Assembly (NCBI GenBank): GCA_964464595.1
Contig: CAYXGW010000016.1
Span: 3,888-67,887, forward strand
Origin: JADFJB01 sp964464595
GTDB taxonomy: Bacteria; Zhuqueibacterota; JdFR-76; DREG01
DNA: 64,000 bases
Direction of reading: 5' to 3'
How positions within the stretch are numbered: the stretch's first letter is position 1; the number at the start of each line of letters is the position of its first letter. Shown here one piece after another: positions 8,438-15,850 of the stretch. Made by a program: the position numbers and the translations under genes. A model generated the notes under the pieces. It ran no database searches. It had not been told where the DNA came from and saw only the letters and a list, made by a program, of their open reading frames with translations.

Positions 8438-10231
8438 TTAATAATAACCTTCATAGTATTTCTTGGCAATTTCGGGATATTTATCTAGATACTTAGCAAG
8501 CTCCTCCTTCGGATCTCTTCCATAATCCTCCATATCTTCATCGGAAAATTTAAGATTTTTCAGATACTCAATGAGATCCATACGCTCGTCATGGGTCAGC
8601 GAGGTGCCGTACTCGTGCCCAGAATTTGAGTTACCGGTTTTACTGACATCGAATTTGAAGCCGCCTTTAAACTTGTCCGTCACATACCCAACGTTCTTTG
8701 GATCGAATTCCAGATCTCCGAGATAGAACGTCTCGTCCCGTTCTTCCGCCGGCAGCAGAAGCTGATACAGATTTGGGACGGATCCGTTGTGAAGGAAAGG
8801 CGCTGTCGCCCATATTCCGGCCAGCGGGCGTGCCGGGTAAGCCTTCGGCGCACGTAATTCCAAAGCACGGTAGCCGTTCCATTTATACTGCTCTTCGAGA
8901 GGAAGCTTGAGTTCGTCATATCTGAGTTCCTCTATCCCGGAAAGAACCATAGCAATTACCGTCGCTCCTGGTTCGTCCTTTTTCAACCCAATTTTCGTAG
9001 CATCTAGCGTGCGATTGGCAAAGTTAGCTGCATCCATCGTGTCCGTGCCGATTTCCTCGAACGGGAACAGCCGCAATATATAATATCTTTTGTCGTATCG
9101 TGCAGCAACTGAATCTTTTGGCGTACTCTCCAATATTTTTCCATGGCAAGACACGCAGTATTTCTTGTAGATATCCTTGCCCCGTTTCACTTTTTCCCTG
9201 TCGATCTCTCCCAGAATGTGTTCAGGCCAAACAGGCGCTTTTAACTTGCTGATTAACTCCTCCATCAAGTAACAGTTCTTCAACCTAGCGCTCGACAAAT
9301 AACGGGGATAACGGGAGTCACCTCCTGGAAAGACAAGACTGGAACTCACGGCCAGTGCTTCAATGATATTCCGCGACATTGGCTGATGAATAGAGCCGTT
9401 CGACTGCACCCAATCGTATTGGTGTGTGTACCAGAGAGGAAATATAACTACAGGCGCGTTCAACGCTCGAAGGTTCTTTGTGTCAATTTTGCCGTATAAC
9501 GTATTGCCTCCCGCGCCGAGAGCATCGACCCTGCCGAAGCCTTGCACAGTAGGGGATTGACCATGCAACTTGTCCATTGCTATCTGCTGGAGTTGTCCTT
9601 CGATCAGTTTCTTGAGAAGTTTAATTAACTCATTTTTAAGCGAATCTGCCCCGGCTTCAGTATACTCTTTTTTGAGAACTCTCTTTGCGAAGCGGGCAAA
9701 TTTACTGGGTTCCACCGGGGTGACGGTCATGCTTATAATTAACCTTTCGAGAAATTTGTTAGAGTTCACCATGCCGGAGCCGCCATCGATGCGGATACCC
9801 ATACCCTTATGGTTAATCTGGGTTGTGTGGCAGGCCGCACAGGTTAAGCCGATATTCTGTATCCCGGTCACCGGGTCGGGATCATCCTTGGCAAAGCCAA
9901 CGGGTAAAAGATCAGGGTTGTATAATGTGTTCGGATCCGGAATAAATCGGAACTGTGTCATATGGTCGTTATCAATGAATAGCTTTTTATTGTCGGGTTG
10001 TTCCATGGCCACAAACCAATCATATGGCATGATCTCGGATCCTTGAGAGGTATGATAGTACCATTGACGCTCCTCCTCTGTCCACTCTTTGTTGAGACGC
10101 ACTATGTCATAGACTTTAACAGACTTCGGCAGGCCGGAAAAGTAAATGACATACACCGCTATCCCTGCAACTACCACGATTAACGCAAGCGCAATAATCC
10201 AAAGTTTCTTGATTATTTTTCCAATCCTCAT
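8438..10231 (-). CDS. RoxA-like dihaem cytochrome c, short copy
   Basis: A 597-residue paralogue of the protein at 4338-6452, with one N-terminal transmembrane anchor (about residues 10-30) and a periplasmic body. Haem motifs are CAACH (about residue 130) and CVSCH (about 358). The middle keeps 'THQYDWVQSNGSIHQPMSRN', and the C-terminal half has 'APKAYPARPLAGIWATAPFLHNGSVPNLYQLL', shared with the long copy. The start chosen is the ATG at 10231, which has GGAGG 8 bases upstream; the ATG at 10246 would overlap that site. It is shorter than the long copy by loss of loops around the second haem and the tail. A peroxidase- or dioxygenase-type C=C cleavage role is inferred from RoxA. Confidence 0.82.
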   Translation of the reverse strand: MRIGKIIKKLWIIALALIVVVAGIAVYVIYFSGLPKSVKVYDIVRLNKEWTEEERQWYYHTSQGSEIMPYDWFVAMEQPDNKKLFIDNDHMTQFRFIPDPNTLYNPDLLPVGFAKDDPDPVTGIQNIGLTCAACHTTQINHKGMGIRIDGGSGMVNSNKFLERLIISMTVTPVEPSKFARFAKRVLKKEYTEAGADSLKNELIKLLKKLIEGQLQQIAMDKLHGQSPTVQGFGRVDALGAGGNTLYGKIDTKNLRALNAPVVIFPLWYTHQYDWVQSNGSIHQPMSRNIIEALAVSSSLVFPGGDSRYPRYLSSARLKNCYLMEELISKLKAPVWPEHILGEIDREKVKRGKDIYKKYCVSCHGKILESTPKDSVAARYDKRYYILRLFPFEEIGTDTMDAANFANRTLDATKIGLKKDEPGATVIAMVLSGIEELRYDELKLPLEEQYKWNGYRALELRAPKAYPARPLAGIWATAPFLHNGSVPNLYQLLLPAEERDETFYLGDLEFDPKNVGYVTDKFKGGFKFDVSKTGNSNSGHEYGTSLTHDERMDLIEYLKNLKFSDEDMEDYGRDPKEELAKYLDKYPEIAKKYYEGYY

Positions 10232-10328
10232 GATTAAATCCTCCATTTCATTAAAAGTAGAATCACAAATGTTTTTTGTAATATTTCGGTTAAAATACTA
10301 CTCCTCAATATAGGGCACATTTACAGAT

Positions 10329-10440
10329 ACTTAGCAAGCTCCTCCTTTGCATCCATTCAATAATCCTCCATATCTTCATCTGAAAATTAAGATTCTTCCC
10401 TTTTTCAAAGCTTGTAACGTTTTCGAGATCGAGTTTTTGG
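10329..10440 (-). pseudogene. Debris: copy of a RoxA-like C-terminus plus inverted-repeat arm
   Basis: Bases 10329-10395 repeat 8491-8560, the coding end of the short RoxA-like gene (residues 'FSDEDMEDYGRDPKEELAKYL'), with small indels that break the frame. Bases 10387-10440 are the reverse complement of 7612-7666. The stretch between the DUF6632-like gene and the RoxA-like gene is therefore rearrangement scar. It contains no intact gene. Confidence 0.75.
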
Positions 10441-10443
10441 ACG

Positions 10444-10824
10444 TTACGCCGCTCGCTGGCGCGGAATCAGCCAGCCCAGGAGGATAGCAGCGATCCACAA
10501 GGGGCCCGTGTCACCTAGCATGTGGTACAGCAGGTCCACATTAGGATCGCGGATCGCCATCACAGTCATAAAAAGGGCGTGGACTAGGCTCGACCAGAAC
10601 GTAAACCACAGCAAGCTCACATGCTCTTCTGGACGGCGCGCTGCCCAGATAAGGAAAACGCCGAGCGTCCCCAGCACTGCGATGAGAATGAGTGCATACG
10701 GCCCGGGTTCCGGAGGCCATGCCCATCCCTCCGGCCACAAGTTCTGCATCGGATAAATCGCCAAAAACGCGATTCCGATGAGCACCATTAAGAACTGTAG
10801 GAAACGTCGTCGAAACTCACTCAT
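10444..10824 (-). CDS. Four-TM small membrane protein (DUF6632-like)
   Basis: A 126-residue hydrophobic protein with four predicted helices. Recognisable points are 'YPMQNLWPEGWAWPPEPGPYALILIAVLGTLGVFL', 'AARRPEEHVSLLWFTFWSSLVHALFM' and a final helix ending 'LIPRQRAA'. The pattern fits what I know as DUF6632, a family of unknown function. Codon use is visibly GC-richer than in the flanking genes, which hints at a separate origin. It ends next to the rearrangement scar at 10329-10440 and begins 2 bases after the catalase-family stop. Confidence 0.7.
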   Translation of the reverse strand: MSEFRRRFLQFLMVLIGIAFLAIYPMQNLWPEGWAWPPEPGPYALILIAVLGTLGVFLIWAARRPEEHVSLLWFTFWSSLVHALFMTVMAIRDPNVDLLYHMLGDTGPLWIAAILLGWLIPRQRAA

Positions 10825-10826
10825 AG

Positions 10827-11864
10827 CTACTCCTTCAATTCGGTTGTGAATGTATCTGGCGTAGGTTCCTTATCTAGCGCAAAGTTCTTATAGTGTCGAA
10901 ACTTTGAGATTGCCGGATATACTGATTTGCGAGCTCGGTTGATGCCACCTAGGGGTTTGTGTTCCGGAAAGGTACGCCACGGATTAAACGATAAATTTTC
11001 GCAAAATTCCATCTGCGCCGGTGAATCAAAACTTTGGGGAAGAATCTTAATAGTGGCAACTTTCCGGTAGGGAGAAAGTGTCTCATCCCATGCCACGATA
11101 GGATTCTCAATAGGCATTTTATAAGGATTGGTTTGAAACTGGATCATAAAATCAAATCTGACTTCCTCTTGGGCTAATTGTTCTTTTAATTTTTCGCGCA
11201 AGTAATTATTCTTGGGCTTTTTTGGGATATTACTGGTTTTATTTGAACAAGGTTTGAGGTGATATTGTACCGCTTTCGGTCCATAAGCGTAGGCAGTCTG
11301 GCTCCAATATGGAACTTCCAAAAGATTGGCACACTTCTGCCGTCCGGCCAATATGGTTCTAGCGATTCGAAAATGAGTCAAGAAAAACCACAAAACGCTA
11401 GGTCCGCCTTTATAAATAGCCGCTTCTAAATCATAAAATTGAGCAAGATTTGGCGCTAAAAACGTTTGAGAAGCCATCATAATAATGTCCAGGGTCTTAG
11501 CATTTTTTTCGTCTTCCCATAACATTTTCCCGTCGACTTCCATAAGCTTAATGGCCATAGCACGTATATCTCTGTTGATATCAGCTTGAGGGCTTGGATT
11601 CAGATTTGAGAAACGAATCCAGGCAGAGTAACTTCGAGCTTCTTTAAATAGCCCCACACGCAAGTCTTCAGGCAGACCAGGTTCAACTATAAATTCTGCC
11701 TTAACAGCGGCATGGCCTTTGGCATGAGTATCCCGGTACGTTGTACCCGTCAAGTAGTCCTTCTCTATCAATTTCTTTAAGAGTTCAGTAAGCTTCTTGG
11801 TAACTTCTTCCTCATTTGGCTCCGGATACTCTTTATACAGCTCCAATTTCACTTTCTTTTTCAT
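10827..11864 (-). CDS. Catalase-family haem protein (y4iL-like)
   Basis: A 345-residue member of the catalase-related family of shortened catalases. The distal-His strand 'DTHAKGHAAVKAEF' is at about residues 45-58, followed by 'YSAWIRFSN', 'DIRAMAIKLMEVDG' (the usual R-G-x-A-x-K region) and 'YWSQTAYAYGPKAVQYHLKP' near 190. That last pattern is the 'Y.S..PYRYG..AVKY' feature of allene-oxide-synthase-like and short catalases. Such enzymes rearrange or reduce fatty acid hydroperoxides rather than dismute H2O2. It sits directly after the desaturase gene, which suits a lipid or polyene hydroperoxide substrate (inference). Confidence 0.82.
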   Translation of the reverse strand: MKKKVKLELYKEYPEPNEEEVTKKLTELLKKLIEKDYLTGTTYRDTHAKGHAAVKAEFIVEPGLPEDLRVGLFKEARSYSAWIRFSNLNPSPQADINRDIRAMAIKLMEVDGKMLWEDEKNAKTLDIIMMASQTFLAPNLAQFYDLEAAIYKGGPSVLWFFLTHFRIARTILAGRQKCANLLEVPYWSQTAYAYGPKAVQYHLKPCSNKTSNIPKKPKNNYLREKLKEQLAQEEVRFDFMIQFQTNPYKMPIENPIVAWDETLSPYRKVATIKILPQSFDSPAQMEFCENLSFNPWRTFPEHKPLGGINRARKSVYPAISKFRHYKNFALDKEPTPDTFTTELKE

Positions 11865-11926
11865 ATTGTTTCCCTTCCTTCAAACAAATGTAGGATTAAA
11901 TCTGGATTCAGAATTTCGTGAATCGA

Positions 11927-12856
11927 CTAAGGCAATGCCTGCTTTTGGTTTTTGACCAGTCTCTTTGTAATAGATCTTTCTCTCGGCAGTTTAACATCCT
12001 TCGCAAGTCCAATTTTCTCCATAAGCCAAATTACATACCAGGCTATATCTATTTGATACCAGCGCAGCCCCTGGCGGGCGGAAGATGGAAAAGTATGGTG
12101 ATTGTTATGCCAGCCTTCACCAAAAATAATCAGGGCAACCAAAAAATTGTTTACGGATGAATCGGCGCCTGTTGGTTTGAAGGGCCTGGTACCAATCAAA
12201 TGGCAGACTGAATTTATCAGACCAAATGCGTGTAACAGGGCAACACGGTTGAGAAGACCTACCCAGACAACAAAGCAGATGGCGTTATAAATATCAAATG
12301 AATATATGCCTCCAATAAAACCTCCAACTACAAATGAAATAGCTATTAATGAGAAATTGGTGATATAATCATTTGATTCCTTATCCATCCATAAATACAG
12401 CTTATCATTCACCAGATCAGGCGCAAGGTCTCTATAAATGCTCTTTTCCCAGACATCATTTCGTCTCTTTTGATTCCAGCCAAAATGTACATGCCATATC
12501 CCCTCTTTAGGCGTGTGGGGGTCTTTGCCGGGAATTTCAGTGTGCTTATGATGCAATCGATGCATGCAGACCCAGAAAATCGGTCCGCGTTGAATGGCCA
12601 GGTATCCGCAAATGGCAATGATGTGTTCCAGCCAAAGAGGAACGGAAAAGGAATGATGTGCGAAAAGTCTATGATAGCCGAGTGTTAAACCAAGCCCTGT
12701 TATAGCATAGAATATGAAGAAAGCCGTAATAGCTGACTTAGAGTAGTAAAAAAAGGGCAAGGTGATTGCTGCAGCCGTGGAGAATAAATTTAGAACCGTG
12801 AATGGTATGTCAGTCTTGGAAACAATGGGGATAGCATTTGCAGAATTATGATTCAT
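11927..12856 (-). CDS. Fatty acyl desaturase (delta-9 type)
   Basis: A 309-residue integral membrane di-iron desaturase. The three histidine boxes are present: HRLFAHH (62-68), HRLHHKH (99-105) and HNNHH (about 255). Hydrophobic pairs flank them, as in bacterial acyl-CoA/stearoyl-type desaturases, and the length is normal. It introduces a cis double bond into an acyl chain with O2 and two electrons. The last 31 codons are duplicated at 7803-7892. It lies between the halogenase-type flavoenzyme and the catalase-family gene, so it may act on the product of the locus rather than on membrane lipid (inference). Confidence 0.93.
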   Translation of the reverse strand: MNHNSANAIPIVSKTDIPFTVLNLFSTAAAITLPFFYYSKSAITAFFIFYAITGLGLTLGYHRLFAHHSFSVPLWLEHIIAICGYLAIQRGPIFWVCMHRLHHKHTEIPGKDPHTPKEGIWHVHFGWNQKRRNDVWEKSIYRDLAPDLVNDKLYLWMDKESNDYITNFSLIAISFVVGGFIGGIYSFDIYNAICFVVWVGLLNRVALLHAFGLINSVCHLIGTRPFKPTGADSSVNNFLVALIIFGEGWHNNHHTFPSSARQGLRWYQIDIAWYVIWLMEKIGLAKDVKLPRERSITKRLVKNQKQALP

Positions 12857-13052
12857 TTCTAACTTCCTCCTTTCTTAGATAACGAATTTGTCGCTTCCGC
12901 ATTGATCAGCGCGTTTTTACTCTGATCATATTTTTTTCCCAGGATCTTTGCCCATGGGTGGGTTATCAAATACTCACAAACACTTAACTAAAAGAATAAA
13001 GCATATCCTGATGTAAAATGTAAACAATTTGGAATATCCATTGTATCGAAAT

Positions 13053-14807
13053 TCATTTATTTTCCAATGTCCATTTCGTATGCCAGTCTTTATTCCAGGC
13101 TTTGAAAACATCTCGTATATAGAACCGTTTCCTCCTTGTGGACATGATGCTATTTCGCCTAATAGAACGAAATATGAACGCGTAGGCCTTGATGGGATTC
13201 CAATCAAACATATGATTACGTACGTGACGCGGTGCATGCAACAAGTACCAAATGTACATTCTTGTCATCCCCCAAAATGTAAAGGCCGGAGTGGTCCGAA
13301 CTTTCGGGTCATGCCAACGCCAGAAAGTTGGGCAATAGCTCATGGATTTAAATAGGCTACGAATATTTTGCGCGGCCTCTTTGGGTTCAGTATGTCCATC
13401 ACGCACCCTGTCCATCTGCGAAAGAGCCTGATCATACAGTTCCCTCAGGTCAGAAAATTTTGAACCAAGCAATCCGTTGTAAGGCTCTTCTTCGGATTTA
13501 TCCAAAAAGGACTTGTCCTTTGTTTCAAGATATTTAAGATACAAATTGGCATTGAGGGCCGTACCGACTAAAAGAGCCACAACCCAAACCCGGAACCAGG
13601 CATCCCATAAATCATAGTCTCGAAAGGAGACAAATGCTGCACCCACAACTTCGTCGTAAATCTTTAGGTTAGATTGAAAGAAATCATCGATGTGCTTAAA
13701 ATTTTCCTCGGAAAAGTCGTTGGATTGAAAAGCCTTCAGTAACTGTTTAGCCATTAGATCAACAGTGGCCGCTGTTAAATTCAAACCGGAAGAAAACAGG
13801 GGGTCGATAAATCCAGCAGCATGTGCCAAAAGACAATAACGATGCCCGGTAATTCTCTTAGAACAGTATTGCATTCGGCCGGTAGTAACCCAAGTTCGTA
13901 CGGCCTGCGATCCATGGAACTGACGGGTCATTTCTGGAAACATGTTGACATATTTGAAAAACTCTTCCTCTGCGTCCATACCGGTTTCGGGATGAATCTC
14001 TCGATTGAGCACCAGTTCGACACTACAAAGCGGGTTAACGGCGTCCAGATGGTTATTAAATGGTATGATCCAGAACCAGCCACCGTCAAAGATGTGATGC
14101 AAGGTGCTTTGCGAAAGTGGATATTTCAAACCGTATTTTTTCCTGGGCTGCCCAATCTGCTCATAAAGCTTCACACCCACCATATGGTTAAAAATCGTCC
14201 TGGAATTGGTCCTGAGAATAGAAGAGTCTTCACGAAGGTCTAATTTATCGGCCAATGGTGAACGAAATCCTGCAGCATCAACAAGATATTTGGTCGTAAA
14301 AGACTCCCCTTTGTCGGTGTTCAGAAGCACTTTATCCTTCTCAAATTCAATTTCCGACACGCAGGTTTGTTGCCGGACTGCCGCGCCATAAGTCAGGGCG
14401 ATGGACAACATGTAAGCATCCGTATCTTGACGAAAAAAATGACAATCCGGACCCATTGGTGGCGCTAAGGTCGGATACTGGTGAGTCTCTTGTGGATTTT
14501 GCTCCTTGCCCTCTCTCTGATACACAAAACTGAAGGCTCTTTTGACGCCGGATGCCGGGCTCACATTGTCACGAAGTCGATGAAAGGAAGTGAAATGCAT
14601 GATCTCAGGCAAATCGTATTTATGAGCCAAAAGCTTAAACCGAAAACTAGTATCCGGTGTTGTGGCTTCCCCAACTGCAAATCGGGGATGAGTACCAGCA
14701 TCCAACAAAAGCACACTCAATTTGTGTTTGGCCAGGATAGCACCCAGCATGGAACCACCTATTCCACTACCCAGTATGACTACGTCAACGTCATTTTTCT
14801 TCGTCAT
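13053..14807 (-). CDS. FADH2-dependent halogenase-type flavoenzyme
   Basis: A 584-residue protein of the tryptophan-halogenase superfamily. The N-terminal dinucleotide motif is GSGIGG (13-18), and 'VGEATTPDT' (45-53) matches the family's second FAD motif. 'WFWIIP' (244-249) is the WxWxIP signature of flavin halogenases, and 'GFIDPLFSSGLNLT' (about 333) is the FAD-binding loop. A Lys in 'GVKRAF' (89) lies where the catalytic Lys is found, but this needs an alignment. About 150 extra C-terminal residues rich in aromatic and basic residues are unusual. Halogenation, epoxidation or hydroxylation are all possible. The flavin reductase at 742-1221 is the likely partner. Confidence 0.85.
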   Translation of the reverse strand: MTKKNDVDVVILGSGIGGSMLGAILAKHKLSVLLLDAGTHPRFAVGEATTPDTSFRFKLLAHKYDLPEIMHFTSFHRLRDNVSPASGVKRAFSFVYQREGKEQNPQETHQYPTLAPPMGPDCHFFRQDTDAYMLSIALTYGAAVRQQTCVSEIEFEKDKVLLNTDKGESFTTKYLVDAAGFRSPLADKLDLREDSSILRTNSRTIFNHMVGVKLYEQIGQPRKKYGLKYPLSQSTLHHIFDGGWFWIIPFNNHLDAVNPLCSVELVLNREIHPETGMDAEEEFFKYVNMFPEMTRQFHGSQAVRTWVTTGRMQYCSKRITGHRYCLLAHAAGFIDPLFSSGLNLTAATVDLMAKQLLKAFQSNDFSEENFKHIDDFFQSNLKIYDEVVGAAFVSFRDYDLWDAWFRVWVVALLVGTALNANLYLKYLETKDKSFLDKSEEEPYNGLLGSKFSDLRELYDQALSQMDRVRDGHTEPKEAAQNIRSLFKSMSYCPTFWRWHDPKVRTTPAFTFWGMTRMYIWYLLHAPRHVRNHMFDWNPIKAYAFIFRSIRRNSIMSTRRKRFYIRDVFKAWNKDWHTKWTLENK

Positions 14808-14833
14808 CGGTTTTGCACTCTTTTAATTTTCTG

Positions 14834-15850
14834 TTAATGCTCTATATGAGCTGCCGTATCAAGAGATATTGTTTTTCCTTTTGCGATTCGAAAGCGTACT
14901 TTAAGGCGTTGCCGAACCAGTGTATAGCCCATTTCCCACATTTTTTTTTCAGTTCCTTTCCACCCATTGGTGATATCATCTATGTACTCCCCTATCAAAG
15001 TAGATGCGTGATCAGCGGTCATGTTGAGTAATAATTGACAAGCACGATCAGTCCAAGCAGAAGGATTTTCGCCTTTTTGCCGCATGTGAGCGGAAAAGGG
15101 AATGCCTGAGAGAAAATCCGTCCGGTAAGATCCTGATAGTTTCTCTAACTCCAGTAAAGCGTTGTCATTCACCCCGCCGGCGTAAGAGCATGCCATACCC
15201 ATGCCGCACCACAGTTCCGGCCGCCTTGTTTTGGGAAATCGATCAATGGCCTGCTGAATTCGTATGGGAGAGGCGCCTTTAACCCACCACATACTGCGTC
15301 CGATCCCGGAATCAAAAAGCTGCCGGGCATAATTTGGCAAAATACTGGGAGGCTCCTGGCATTGTTCAATGAAACGCTGATGATGGAAGAAGCCCTGATG
15401 AAAACCGTACCCATCCGGCACACACCAGGCGAGCCTTGGTTCTAATTTCCGCATAAAGCTATCCAGGTTGCTAAGCCCCCAGGGAACGCGAGCTACTGCG
15501 AAACCAGCTCCTACGGTAATGATAAAATCGTGCTTCTGAGCCGCGTTATCCATAAAGGCTCGCAGTCTTCCGGCTTTCCATGGGGTCAATAAATCAAGCA
15601 TAGCCAAATACATGGCAGCGCCTTCGAATGCAAAGCCCTTATGATGATCATCGAATTTTCGTTCCAATTTCCTCCTGAGGAGTTTATAATCCTGGGTTTC
15701 CAATGCCAGATCAAATCCATCGATAAAAACGCAAAGGACTTTTTCCAGATGCGAACGAACATCCGGGTTACAATCCTCATATCCGAGCTTATCAAAAGAG
15801 ACATCCTCATAGGAAATTCGGAACATGGATTTCTTCAACCATTGAAGCAT
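14834..15850 (-). CDS. DUF1702 protein (UnbL-type of enediyne cassettes)
   Basis: A 338-residue DUF1702 member. Matching landmarks are 'HKGFAFEGAAMYLAMLDLLTPW' (about 70-91), 'VGAGFAVARVPW' (about 112-123), 'DGYGFHQGFFHHQRF' (about 145-159), 'ARQLFDSGIGRSMWWVKGA' (about 174-192) and 'ELWCGMGMACSYAGG' (about 210-224). In actinobacterial enediyne clusters this family is one of the conserved warhead-cassette proteins beside the CRTAC1/UnbV protein. Its biochemical role is not known to me. Here it follows the UnbV homologue immediately (the UnbV start region abuts its start), reproducing that pairing outside a standard PKSE context. Confidence 0.88.
   Translation of the reverse strand: MLQWLKKSMFRISYEDVSFDKLGYEDCNPDVRSHLEKVLCVFIDGFDLALETQDYKLLRRKLERKFDDHHKGFAFEGAAMYLAMLDLLTPWKAGRLRAFMDNAAQKHDFIITVGAGFAVARVPWGLSNLDSFMRKLEPRLAWCVPDGYGFHQGFFHHQRFIEQCQEPPSILPNYARQLFDSGIGRSMWWVKGASPIRIQQAIDRFPKTRRPELWCGMGMACSYAGGVNDNALLELEKLSGSYRTDFLSGIPFSAHMRQKGENPSAWTDRACQLLLNMTADHASTLIGEYIDDITNGWKGTEKKMWEMGYTLVRQRLKVRFRIAKGKTISLDTAAHIEH

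Noticed and set aside
4338..10231. Ordinary bacterial cytochrome c peroxidases
   Set aside because: The length (597-704 residues), single membrane anchor and 'YDWVQ' region fit RoxA-type proteins better than CcpA-type peroxidases of about 350 residues. Some doubt remains.
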